A stretch of 64,000 nt of DNA. It comes from Steromphala cineraria (taxonomy: Eukaryota > Mollusca > Gastropoda > Trochida > Trochidae). The stretch spans positions 3,616,001 to 3,680,000 of the forward strand of contig OU744737.1 in NCBI GenBank assembly GCA_916613615.1. Direction: 5' to 3'. The position numbers and the translations under genes were made by a program. Shown in pieces: positions 46,066 through 60,400 of this stretch (within the stretch, counting starts at the first letter, position 1; every line of letters begins with the position of its first letter). A model generated the notes under the pieces. The model was given only the letters and a program-made list of their open reading frames with translations, did no database searches and was not told the DNA's origin.

Positions 46066-49000
46066 AGTTTAGATGTAAAATATATTGGTTAGTTACAACA
46101 TCAATGTCAAGCAACTCTTGAATGTGAAAAAAACCTCCTACTAATACTGCAATGCCAAGGATTGACTATTTTAAGTGGGCGTGTCTCAGACGTCTTTAAT
46201 TTTGAGTTGATTCTTAGCAAAAGACAGATATCACAAGTTCAGTTACTCATTTCTTACAGTTTAGATGTAAAATATGCTGGTTGGATACAATATCCATGTC
46301 TAGAAACTCTTCAAACGGAAAAACTTTCCTCCTAATACTGCAATGCCAAGGATTGACTTTTTAGTTGGCGTGTCTCAGACGTCTTTAATTTTGAGTTGAT
46401 TCTTAGCAAAAGACAGATATCACATGTTCAGTCACTAATTTCTTACAGTTTAGATGTAAAATATATTGGTTAGTTACAACATCAATGTCAAGCAACTCTT
46501 GAATGTGAAAAAAACCTCCTCCTAATACTGCAATACCAAGGATTGAGTATTTCATGAGGGCATGTCACAGACGCCTTTAATTTTGAGTTGATTCTTAGCA
46601 AAAGACAGAAATCACATGTTCAGTCACTCATTTCTGACACTTCAAATGTACAACATGCTGATTGGATACAATAGCCATGTCTCGAAACTCTTAAATCTGA
46701 AAAAGATTCCTCCTAATACTGCAATGCCAAGGATTGACTATTTTAAGTGGGCGTGTTTCAGACGTCTTTAACTTTCGTTTTAGTCTAAGCAAAAGACAGA
46801 TCTCACTTGTTCTGTCACTCATTTCTAACACTTTAGATGTAAAATATGCTGGTTGGATACAATGTCCATGTCTAGAATCTCTTAAAACGGAAAAACTTTC
46901 CTCCTAATACTGCAATGCCAAGGATTGACTATTTTAAGTGTGCGTGTCTCAGACGTCTTTAATTTTCATTTGATTCTTATCAAATGTCTCGAAACTCTTC
47001 AAACGGAAAAACTTTCCTCCTAATACTGCAATGCCAAGGATTGACTTTGTTAAGTGGGCATGTCTCAGACGTCTTTAATTTTGAGTTGATTCTTAGCAAA
47101 AGACAGATATCACATGATCAGTCACTCAATTCTAATACTTTAGATGTAAAATATGCTGGTTGGATACAATATCCATGTCTAGAAACTCTTAAAACGGAAA
47201 AACTTTCCTCCTAATACTGCAATGCCAAGGATTGAATATTTTAAGTGGGCGTGTCTCAAACATCTTTAATTTTCGTTTGATTCTTAGCAAAAGATAGATA
47301 TCACATTTCTGTCACTCATTTCTAACACTTTAGATGTAAAATATGCTGGTTGGATACAATATCCATGTCTCGAAACTCTTCAAACGGAAAAACTTTCCTC
47401 CTAATACTGCAATGCCAAGGATTGACTTTGTTAAGTGGGCGTGTCTCAGACGTCTTTAATTTTGAGTTGATTCTTAGCAAAAAACAGATATCACATGTTC
47501 AGTCACTGATTTCTTACAGTCTAGATGTAAAATATATTGGTTAGTTACAACATCAATGTCAAGCAACTCTTGAATGTGAAAAAAACCTCCTCCTAATACT
47601 GCAATACCAAGGATTGAGTATTTCATGATGGCATGTCACAGACGCCTTTAATTTTGAGTTGATTCTTAGCAAAAGACAGAAATCACATGTTCAGTCACTC
47701 ATTTCTGACACTTCAAGTGTACAACATGCTGATTGGATACAATAGCCATGTCTCGAAACTCTTAAATCTGAAAAAGATTCCTCCTAATACTGCAATGCCA
47801 AGGATTGACTATTTTAAGTGGGCGTGTCCCAGACGTCTTTAATTTTGAGTTGATTCTTAGCAAAAGACAGATATCAAATGTTCTGTCACTCATTTCTAAC
47901 ACTTTAGATGTAAAATATGCTGATTGGATACAATATCCATGTCTAGAAACTCTTAAAACGGAAAAACTTTCCTCCTAATACTGCAATGCCAAGGATTGAC
48001 TATTTTAAGTGGGCGTGTCTCAGATGTCTTTACTGTAAGTTTGATTCCTAGCAAAAGACAGATATCACATGATCAGTCACTCAATTCTAATACTTTAGAT
48101 GTAAAATATGCTGGTTGGATACAATATCCATGTCTAGAAACTCTTAAAACGGAAAAACTTTCCTCCTAATACTGCAATGCCAAGGATTGACTTTTTTAAG
48201 TGGGCGTGTCTCAGACGTCTTTAATTTTCGTTTGATTCCTAGCAAAAGACGAATATCACATGTTCAGTCACTCATTTCTAACACTTTAGATGTAAAATAT
48301 GCTGGTTGGATACAATATCCATGTCTAGAAACTCTTAAAATGGATAAACTTTCCTCCTAATACTGCAATGCCAAGGATTGACTATTTTAAGTGGGCGTGT
48401 CTCAGACGTCTTTAATTTTCGTTTGATTCTTAGCAAAAGATAGATATCACATTTTCTGTCACTCATTTCTAACACTTTAGATGTAAAATATGCTGGTTGG
48501 ATACAATATCCATGTCTAGAAACTCTTCAAACGGAAAAACTTTCCTCCTAATACTGCAATGCCAAGGATTGACTTTGTTAAGTGGGCGTGTCTCAGACGT
48601 CTTTAATTTTGAGTTGATTCTTAGCAAAAGACAGATATCACATGTTCAGTCACTAATTTCTTACAGTTTAGATGTAAAATATATTGGCTAGTTACAACAT
48701 CAATGTCAAGCAACTCTTGAATGTGAAAAAAACCTCCTCCTAATACTGCAATACCAAGGATTGAGTATTTCATGAGGGCATATCACAGACGCCTTTAATT
48801 TTGAGTTGATTCTTAGCAAAAGACAGAAATCACATGTTCAGTCACTCATTTCTGACACTTCAAGTGTACAACATGTTGATTGGATACAATAGCCATGTCT
48901 CGAAACTCTTAAATCGGAAAAAGATTCCTCCTAATACTGCAATGCCAAGGATTGACTATTTTAAGTGGGCGTGTCTCAGACGTCTTTAATTTTGAGTTGA

Positions 49001-50594
49001 TTCTTAGCAAAAGACAGATATCACATGTTCAGTTACTCATTTCTTACAATTTAGATGTAAAATATATTTGATAGTTGTAACATCAATGTCAAGCAACTCT
49101 TGAATGTGAAAAAACATCCTCCTAATACTGCAATACCAAGGATTGAGTATTTCATGAGGGCATGTCTCAGATGTCTTTAATTTTAAGTTGATTCTTAGCA
49201 AAAGACAGAAATCACATGTTCAGTCACTCTTTTCTGACACCTTAAGTGTACAATATGCTGATTAGATACAATAGCCATGTCTCGAAACTCTTAAATCTGA
49301 AAAAAATTCCTCCCAATACTGCAATGCCAAGGATTGACTATTTTAAGTGGGCGTGTCTCAGACGTCTTTAACTTTCGTTTAAGTCTAAGCAAAAGACAGA
49401 TATCACATGTTCTGTCACTCATTTCTAACACTTTAGATGTAAAATATGCTGGTTGGATACAATATCCATGTCTAGAAACTCTTAAAACGGAAAAAACTTT
49501 CCTCCTAATACTGCAATGCCAAGGATTGACTATTTTAAGTGGGCTTGTCTCAGATGTCTTTACTGTTCGTTTGATTCCTAGCAAAAGACAGATATCACAT
49601 GATCAGTCACTCAATTCTAATACTTTAGATGTAAAATATGCTGGTTGGATACAATACCAAGGTCTAGAAACTCTTAAAACGGAAAAACTTTCCTCCTAAT
49701 ACTGCAATGCCAAGGATTGACTATTTTAAGTGGGCGTGTCTCAGACGTCTTTAATTTTCGTTTGATTCTTAGCAAAAGACAAATATCACATGTTCAGTCA
49801 CTCATTTCTAACACTTTAGATGTAAAATATGCTGTTTGGATACAATGTCCATGTCTAGAATCTCTTAAAACGGAAAAACTTTCCTCCTAATACTGCAATG
49901 CCAAAGATTGACTATTTTAAGTGTGCGTCTCTCAGACGTCTTTAACTTTCATTTGATTCTTAGCAAATGTCTCGAAACTCTTCAAACGGAAAAACTTTCC
50001 TCCTAATACTGCAATGCCAAGGAATGACTTTGTTAAGTGGGCATGTCTCAGACGTCTTTAATTTTTAGTTGATTCTTAGCAAAAGACAGATATCACATGT
50101 TCAGTCACTAATTTCTTACAGTTTAGATGTAAAATATATTGGTTAGTTACAACATCAATGTCAAGCAACTCTTGAATGTGAAAAAACATCCTCCTAATAC
50201 TGCAATGCCAAGGATTGACTATTTTAAGTGGGCGTGTGTCTCAGACGTCTTTAATTTTCGTTTGATTCTTAGCAAAAGACAGATATCACATGTTCAGTCA
50301 CTCATTTCTAACATTTTAGATGTAAAATATGCTGGTTGGATACAATATCCATGTCTCGAAACTCTTAAAACGGAAAAACTTTCCTCCTAATACTGCAATG
50401 CCAAGGATTGACTATTCTAAGTGGGCGTGTCTCAGACGTCTTTAATTTTCGTTTGATTCTTAGCAAAAGATAGATATCACATTTTCTGTCACTCATTTCT
50501 AACACTTTAGATGTAAAATATGCTGGTTGGATACAATGTCCATGTCTAGAAACTCTTCAAACGGAAAAACTTTCCTCCTAATACTGCAATGCCA

Positions 50595-53500
50595 AGGATT
50601 GACTATTTTAAGTGGGCGTGTCTCAGATGTCTTTACTGTTCGTTTGATTCCTAGCAAAAGACAGATATCACATGATCAGTCACTCAATTCTAATACTTTA
50701 GATGTAAAATATGCTGGTTGGATACAATATCCATGTCTAGAAACTCTTAAAACGGAAAAACTTTCCTCCTAATACTGCAATGCCAAGGATTGACTATTTT
50801 AAGTGGGCGTGTCTCAGACGTCTTTAATTTTCGTTTGATTCTTAGCAAAAGACAAATATCACATGTTCAGTCACTCATTTCTAACACTTTAGATGTAAAA
50901 TATGCTGGTTGGATACAATATCCATGTCTCGAAACTCTTAAAACGGAAAAACTTTCCTCCTAATACTGCAATGCCAAGGATTGACTATTTTAAGTGGGCG
51001 TGTCTCAGGTGTCTTTACTTTACGTTTGATTCCTAGTTAAAGACAGATATCACATGATCAGTCACTCAATTCTAATACTTTAGATGTAAAATATGCTGGT
51101 TGGATACAATATCCATGTCTCGAAACTCTTAAAACGGAAAAACTTTCCTCCTAATACTGCAATGCCAAGGATTGACTATTTTAAGTGGGCGTGTCTCAGA
51201 CGTCTTTAATTTTCGTTTGATTCTTAGCAAAAGATAGATATCACATTTTCTGTCACTCATTCTAACACTTTAGATGTAAAATATGCTGGTTGGATACAAT
51301 ATCCATGTCTCGAAACTCTTCAAACGGAAAAACTTTCCTCCTAATACTGCAATGCCAAGGATTGACTTTGTTAAGTGGGCGTGTCTCAGACGTCTTTAAT
51401 TTTGAGTTGATTCTTAGCAAAAGACAGATATCACATGTTCAGTCACTAATTTCTTACAGTTTAGATGTAAAATATATTGGTTAGTTACAACATCAATGTC
51501 AAGCAACTCTTGAATGTGAAAAAAAACCTCCTCCTAATACTGCAATACCAAGGATTGAGTATTTCATGAGGGCATGTCACAGACGCCTTTAATTTTGAGT
51601 TGATTCTTAGCAAAAGACAGAAATCACATGTTCAGTCACTCATTTCTGACACTTCAAGTTTACAACATGCTGGTTGGATACAATATCCATGTCTCGAAAC
51701 TCTTAAAACGGAAAAACTTTCCTCCTAATACTGCAATGCCAAGGATTGACTATTTTAAGTGGGCGTGTCTCAGACGTCTTTAATTTTGAGTTGATTCTTA
51801 GCAAAAGACAGATATCACATGTTCAGTTACTCATTTCTTACAGTTTAGATGTAAAATATATTTGATAGTTACAACATCAATGTCAAGCAACTCTTGAATG
51901 TGAAAAAACATCCTCCTAATACTGCAATACCAAGGATTGAGTATTTCATGAGGGCATGTCTCAGATGTCTTTAATTTTAAGTTGATTCTTAGCAAAAGAC
52001 AGAAATCACATGTTCAGTCACTCTTTTCTGACACCTTAAGTGTACAATATGCTGATTAGATACAATAGCCATGTCTCGAAACTCTTAAAACGGAAAAACT
52101 TTCCTCCTAATACTGCAATGCCAAGGATTGACTATTTTAAGTGGGCGTGTCTCAAACGTCTTTAATTTTCGTTTGATTCTTAGCAAAAGACAAATATCAC
52201 ATGTTCAGTCACTCATTTCTAACACTTTAGATGTAAAATATGCTGGTTGGATACAATATCCATGTCTCGAAACTCTTAAAACGGAAAAACTTTCCTCCTA
52301 ATACTGCAATGCCAAGGATTGACTATTTTAAGTGGGCGTGTCTCAGACGTCTTTACTTTACGTTTGATTCCTAGTTAAAGACAGATATCACATGATCAGT
52401 CACTCAATTCTAATACTTTAGATGTAAAATATGCTGGTTTGATACAATATCCATGTCTAGAAACTCTTAAAACGGAAAAACTTTCCTCCTAATACTGCAA
52501 TGCCAAGGATTGACTATTTTAAGTGGGCGTGTCTCAGACGTCTTTAATTTTCGTTTGATTCTTAGCAAAAGATAGATATCACATTTTCTGTCACTCATTT
52601 CTAACACTTTAGATGTAAAATATGCTGGTTGGATACAATATCCATGTCTCGAAACTCTTCAAACGGAAAAACTTTCCTCCTAATACTGCAATGCCAAGGA
52701 TTGACTATTTTAAGTGGGCGTGTCTCAGACGTCTTTAATTTTGAGTTGATTCGTAGCAAAAGACAGATATCACATGTTCAGTCACTAATTTCTTACAGTT
52801 TAGATGTAAAATATATTGGTTAGTTACAACATCAATGTCAAGCAACTCTTGAATGTGAAAAAAACCTCCTCCTAATACTGCAATACCAAGGATTGAGTAT
52901 TTCATGAGGGCATGTCACAGACGCCTTTAATTTTGAGTTGATTCTTAGCAAAAGACAGAAATCACATGTTCAGTCACTCATTTCTGACACTTCAAGTGTA
53001 CAACATGCTGGTTGGATACAATATCCATGTCTCGAAACTCTTAAAACGGAAAAACTTTCCTCCTAATACTGCAATGCCAAGGATTGACTTTTTTAAGTGG
53101 GCGTGTCTCAGACGTCTTTAATTTTGAGTTGATTCTTAGCAAAAGACAGATATCACATGTTCAGTTACTCATTTCTTACAGTTTAGATGTAAAATATATT
53201 TGATAGTTACAACATCAATGTCAAGCAACTCTTGAATGTGAAAAAACATCCTCCTAATACTGCAATACCAAGGATTGAGTATTTCATGAGGGCATGTCTC
53301 AGATGTCTTAAATTTTAAGTTGATTCTTAGCAAAAGACAGATATCACATGTTCAGTCACTCATTTCTAACACTTTAGATGTAAAATATGCTGGTTGGATA
53401 CAATGTCCATGTCTAGAATCTCTTAAAACGAAAAAACTTTCCTCCTAATACTGCAATGCCAAGGATTGACTATTTTAAGTGGGCGTGTCTCAGACGTCTT

Positions 53501-56500
53501 TAATTTTCGTTTGATTCTTAGCAAAAGACAAATATCACATGTTCAGTCACTCATTTCTAACACTTTAGATGTAAAATATGCTGGTTGGATACAATATCCA
53601 TGTCTAGAAACTCTTAAAACGGAAAAACTTTCCTCCTAATACTGCAATGCCAAGGATTGACTATTTTAAGTGGGCGTGTCTCAGATGTCTTTACTTTTCG
53701 TTTGATTCCTAGCAAAAGACAGATATCACATGATCAGTCACTCAATTCTAATACTTTAGATGTAAAATATGCTGGTTGGATACAATATCCATGTCTAGAA
53801 ACTCTTAAAACGGAAAAACTTTCCTCCTAATACTGCAATGCCAAGGATTGACTATTTTAAGTGGGCGTGTCTCAGACGTCTTTAATTTTCGTTTGATTCT
53901 TAGCAAAAGATAGATATCACATTTTCTGTCACTCATTTCTAACACTTAAGATGTAAAATATGCTGGTTGGATACAATATCCATGTCTCGAAACTCTTCAA
54001 ACGGAAAAACTTTCCTCCTAATACTGCAATGCCAAGGATTGACTATTTTAAGTGGGCGTGTCTCAGATGTCTTTACTGTTCGTTTGATTCCTAGCAAAAG
54101 ACAGATATCACATGATCAGTCACTCAATTCTAATACTTTAGATGTAAAATATGCTGGTTGGATACAATATCCATGTCTAGAAACTCTTAAAACGGAAAAA
54201 CTTTCCTCCTAATACTGCAATGCCAAGGATTGACTATTTTAAGTGGGCGTGTCTCAGACGTCTTTAATTTTCGTTTGATTCTTAGCAAAAGACAAATATC
54301 ACATGTTCAGTCACTCATTTCTAACACTTTAGATGTAAAATATGCTGGTTGGATACAATATCCATGTCTCGAAACTCTTAAAACGGAAAAACTTTCCTCC
54401 TAATACTGCAATGCCAAGGATTGACTATTTTAAGTGGGCGTGTCTCAGGTGTCTTTACTTTACGTTTGATTCCTAGTTAAAGACAGATATCACATGATCA
54501 GTCACTCACTTCTAATACTTTAGATGTAAAATATGCTGGTTGGATACAATATCCATGTCTCGAAACTCTTAAAACGGAAAAACTTTCCTCCTAATACTGC
54601 AATGCCAAGGATTGACTATTTTAAGTGGGCGTGTCTCAGACGTCTTTAATTTTCGTTTGATTCTTAGCAAAAGATAGATATCACATTTTCTGTCACTCAT
54701 TCTAACACTTTAGATGTAAAATATGCTGGTTGGATACAATATCCATGTCTCGAAACTCTTCAAACGGAAAAACTTTCCTCCTAATACTGCAATGCCAAGG
54801 ATTGACTTTGTTAAGTGGGCGTGTCTCAGACGTCTTTAATTTTGAGTTGATTCTTAGCAAAAGACAGATATCACATGTTCAGTCACTAATTTCTTACAGT
54901 TTAGATGTAAAATATATTGGTTAGTTACAACATCAATGTCAAGCAACTCTTGAATGTGAAAAAAAACCTCCTCCTAATACTGCAATACCAAGGATTGAGT
55001 ATTTCATGAGGGCATGTCACAGACGCCTTTAATTTTGAGTTGATTCTTAGCAAAAGACAGAAATCACATGTTCAGTCACTCATTTCTGACACTTCAAGTT
55101 TACAACATGCTGGTTGGATACAATATCCATGTCTCGAAACTCTTAAAACGGAAAAACTTTCCTCCTAATACTGCAATGCCAAGGATTGACTATTTTAAGT
55201 GGGCGTGTCTCAGACGTCTTTAATTTTGAGTTGATTCTTAGCAAAAGACAGATATCACATGTTCAGTTACTCATTTCTTACAGTTTAGATGTAAAATATA
55301 TTTGATAGTTACAACATCAATGTCAAGCAACTCTTGAATGTGAAAAAACATCCTCCTAATACTGCAATACCAAGGATTGAGTATTTCATGAGAGCATGTC
55401 TCAGATGTCTTTAATTTTAAGTTGATTCTTAGCAAAAGACAGAAATCACATGTTCAGTCACTCTTTTCTGACACCTTAAGTGTACAATATGCTGATTAGA
55501 TACAATAGCCATGTCTCGAAACTCTTAAAACGGAAAAACTTTCCTCCTAATACTGCAATGCCAAGGATTGACTATTTTAAGTGGGCGTGTCTCAAACGTC
55601 TTTAATTTTCGTTTGATTCTTAGCAAAAGACAAATATCACATGTTCATTCACTCATTTCTAACACTTTAGATGTAAAATATGCTGGTTGGATACAATATC
55701 CATGTCTCGAAACTCTTAAAACGGAAAAACTTTCCTCCTAATACTGCAATGCCAAGGATTGACTATTTTAAGTGGGCGTGTCTCAGACGTCTTTACTTTA
55801 CGTTTGATTCCTAGTTAAAGACAGATATCACATGATCAGTCACTCAATTCTAATACTTTAGATGTAAAATATGCTGGTTTGATACAATATCCATGTCTAG
55901 AAACTCTTAAAACGGAAAAACTTTCCTCCTAATACTGCAATGCCAAGGATTGACTATTTTAAGTGGGCGTGTCTCAGACGTCTTTAATTTTCGTTTGATT
56001 CTTAGCAAAAGATAGATATCACATTTTCTGTCACTCATTTCTAACACTTTAGATGTAAAATATGCTGGTTGGATACAATATCCATGTCTCGAAACTCTTC
56101 AAACGGAAAAACTTTCCTCCTAATACTGCAATGCCAAGGATTGACTTTGTTAAGTGGGCGTGTCTCAGACGTCTTTAATTTTGAGTTGATTCGTAGCAAA
56201 AGACAGATATCACATGTTCAGTCACTAATTTCTTACAGTTTAGATGTAAAATATATTGGTTAGTTACAACATCAATGTCAAGCAACTCTTGAATGTGAAA
56301 AAAACCTCCTCCTAATACTGCAATACCAAGGATTGAGTATTTCATGAGGGCATGTCACAGACGCCTTTAATTTTGAGTTGATTCTTAGCAAAAGACAGAA
56401 ATCACATGTTCAGTCACTCATTTCTGACACTTCAAGTGTACAACATGCTGGTTGGATACAATATCCATGTCTCGAAACTCTTAAAACGGAAAAACTTTCC

Positions 56501-57475
56501 TCCTAATACTGCAATGCCAAGGATTGACTATTTTAAGTGGGCGTGTCTCAGACGTCTTTAATTTTGAGTTGATTCTTAGCAAAAGACAGATATCACATGT
56601 TCAGTTACTCATTTCTTACAGTTTAGATGTAAAATATATTTGATAGTTACAACATCAATGTCAAGCAACTCTTGAATGTGAAAAAACATCCTCCTAATAC
56701 TGCAATACCAAGGATTGAGTATTTCATGAGGGCATGTCTCAGATGTCTTAAATTTTAAGTTGATTCTTAGCAAAAGACAGATATCACATGTTCAGTCACT
56801 CATTTCTAACACTTTAGATGTAAAATATGCTGGTTGGATACAATGTTCATGTCTAGAATCTCTTAAAACGAAAAAACTTTCCTCCTAATACTGCAATGCC
56901 AAGGATTGACTATTTTAAGTGGGCGTGTCTCAGACGTCTTTAATTTTCGTTTGATTCTTAGCAAAAGACAAATATCACATGTTCAGTCACTCATTTCTAA
57001 CACTTTAGATGTAAAATATGCTGGTTGGATACAATATCCATGTCTAGAAACTCTTAAAACGGAAAAACTTTCCTCCTAATACTGCAATGCCAAGGATTGA
57101 CTATTTTAAGTGGGCGTGTCTCAGATGTCTTTACTTTTCGTTTGATTCCTAGCAAAAGACAGATATCACATGATCAGTCACTCAATTCTAATACTTTAGA
57201 TGTAAAATATGCTGGTTGGATACAATATCCATGTCTAGAAACTCTTAAAACGGAAAAACTTTCCTCCTAATACTGCAATGCCAAGGATTGACTATTTTAA
57301 GTGGGCGTGTCTCAGACGTCTTTAATTTTCGTTTGATTCTTAGCAAAAGATAGATATCACATTTTCTGTCACTCATTTCTAACACTTAAGATGTAAAATA
57401 TGCTGGTTGGATACAATATCCATGTCTCGAAACTCTTCAAACGGAAAAACTTTCCTCCTAATACTGCAATGCCAA
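50595..57475. repeat. 18-monomer (3,440-bp) higher-order duplication
   Basis: Blocks of about 50595-54035 and 54035-57475 match at an offset of 3,440 bp. Diagnostic pairs are CCTAGTTAAAGACAG at 51032/54472, GATTCGTAGC at 52749/56189 and ACACTTAAGATG at about 53942/57382. Within and beyond them a 1,338-bp (7-monomer) period also links 51290 to 52629 to 53967, and 60965 to 62303 to 63641. Confidence 0.8.
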
Positions 57476-60400
57476 GGATTGACTTTGTAAAGTGGGCGTG
57501 TCTCAGACGTCTTTAATTTTGAGTTGATTCTTAGCAAAAGACAGATATCACATGTTCAGTCACTAATTTCTTACAGTTTAGATGTAAAATATATTGGTTA
57601 GTTACAACATCAATGTCAAGCAACTCTTGAATGTGAAAAAAACCTCCTCCTAATACTGCAATACCAAGGATTGAGTATTTCATGAGGGCATGTCACAGAC
57701 GCCTTTAATTTTGAGTTGATTCTTAGCAAAAGACAGAAATCACATGTTCAGTCACTCATTTCTGACACTTCAAGTGTACAACATGCTGGTTGGATACACT
57801 ATCCATGTCTCGAAACTCTTAAAACGGAAAAACTTTCCTCCTAATACTGCAATGCCAAGGATTGACTATTTTAAGTGGGCGTGTCTCAGACGTCTTTAAT
57901 TTTGAGTTGATTCTTAGCAAAAGACAGATATCACATGTTCAGTTACTCATTTCTTACAGTTTAGATGTAAAATATATTTGATAGTTACAACATCAATGTC
58001 AAGCAACTCTTGAATGTGAAAAAACATCCTCCTAATACTGCAATACCAAGGATTGAGTATTTCATGAGGGCATGTCTCAGATGTCTTAAATTTTAAGTTG
58101 ATTCTTAGCAAAAGACAGATATCACATGTTCAGTCACTCATTTCTAACACTTTAGATGTAAAATATGCTGGTTGGATACAATGTCCATGTCTAGAATCTC
58201 TTAAAACGAAAAAACTTTCCTCCTAATACTGCAATGCCAAGGATTGACTATTTTAAGTGGGCGTGTCTCAGACGTCTTTAATTTTCGTTTGATTCTTAGC
58301 AAAAGACAAATATCACATGTTCAGTCACTCATTTCTAACACTTTAGATGTAAAATATGCTGGTTGGATACAATATCCATGTCTAGAAACTCTTAAAACGG
58401 AAAAACTTTCCTCCTAATACTGCAATGCCAAGGATTGACTATTTTAAGTGGGCGTGTCTCAGATGTCTTTACTTTTCTTTTGATTCCTAGCAAAAGACAG
58501 ATATCACATGATCAGTCACTCAATTCTAATACTTTAGATGTAAAATATGCTGGTTGGATACAATATCCATGTCTAGAAACTCTTAAAACGGAAAAACTTT
58601 CCTCCTAATACTGCAATGCCAAGGATTGACTATTTTAAGTGGGCGTGTCTCAGACGTCTTTAATTTTCGTTTGATTCTTAGCAAAAGATAGATATCACAT
58701 TTTCTGTCACTCATTTCTAACACTTTAGATGTAAAATATGCTGGTTGGATACAATATCCATGTCTCGAAACTCTTCAAACGGAAAAACTTTCCTCCTAAT
58801 ACTGCAATGCCAAGGATTGACTTTGTTAAGTGGGCGTGTCTCAGACGTCTTTAATTTTGAGTTGATTCTTAGCAAAAGACAGATATCACATGTTCAGTCA
58901 CTAATTTCTTACAGTTTAGATGTAAAATATATTGGTTAGTTACAACATCAATGTCAAGCAACTCTTGAATGTGAAAAAAAACCTCCTCCTAATACTGCAA
59001 TACCAAGGATTGAGTATTTCATGAGGGCATGTCACAGACGCCTTTAATTTTGAGTTGATTCTTAGCAAAAGACAGAAATCACATGTTCAGTCACTCATTT
59101 CTGACACTTCAAGTGTACAACATGCTGGTTGGATACAATATCCATGTCTCGAAACTCTTAAAACGGAAAAACTTTCCTCCTAATACTGCAATGCCAAGGA
59201 TTGACTATTTTAAGTGGGCGTGTCTCAGACGTCTTTAATTTTGAGTTGATTCTTAGCAAAAGACAGATATCACATGTTCAGTTACTCATTTCTTACAGTT
59301 TAGATGTAAAATATATTTGATAGTTACAACATCAATGTCAAGCAACTCTTGAATGTGAAAAAACATCCTCCTAATACTGCAATACAAAGGATTGAGTATT
59401 TCATGAGGGCATGTCTCAGATGTCTTAAATTTTAAGTTGATTCTTAGCAAAAGACAGATATCACATGTTCAGTCACTCATTTCTAACACTTTAGATGTAA
59501 AATATGCTGGTTGGATACAATGTCCATGTCTAGAATCTCTTAAAACGAAAGAACTTTCCTCCTAATACTGCAATGCCAAGGATTGACTATTTTAAGTGGG
59601 AGTGTTTCAGACGTCTTTAACTTTCGTTTAAGTCTAAGCAAAAGACAGATCTCACATATTCTGTCACTCATTTCCAACACTTTAGATGTAAAATATGCTG
59701 GTTGGATACAATGTCCATGTCTAGAATCTCTTAAAACGGAAAAACTTTCCTCCTAATACTGCAATGCCAAGGATTGACTTTGTTAAGTGGGCGTGTCTCA
59801 GACGTCCTTAATTTTCGTTTGATTCTTAGCAAAAGACAGATATCACATGTTCAGTCACTCATTTCTAACACTTTAGATGTAAAATATGCTGGTTGGATAC
59901 AATGTCCATGTCTAGAATCTCTGAAAATGGAAAAACTTTCCTCCTAATACTGCAATGCCAAGGATTGACTATTTTAAGTGTGCGTGTCTCAGACGTCTTT
60001 AACTTTCATTTGATTCTTAGCAAATTTCTCGAAACTCTTCAAACGGAAAAACTTTCCTCCTAATACTGCAATGCCAAGCATTGACTTTGTTAAGTGGGCA
60101 TGTCTCAGACGTCTTTAATTTTGAGTTGATTCTTAGCAAAAGACAGATATCACATGTTCAGTCACTAATTTTTTACAGTTTAGATGTAAAATATATTGGT
60201 TAGTTACAACATCAATGTCAAGCAACTCTTGAATGTGAAAAAAACCTCCTCCTAATACTGCAATACCAAGGATTGAGTATTTCATGAGGGCATGTCACAG
60301 ACGCCTTTAATTTTGAGTTGATTCTTAGCAAAAGACAGAAATCACATGTTCAGTCACTCTTTTCTGACACCTTAAGTGTACAATATGCTGATTAGATACA

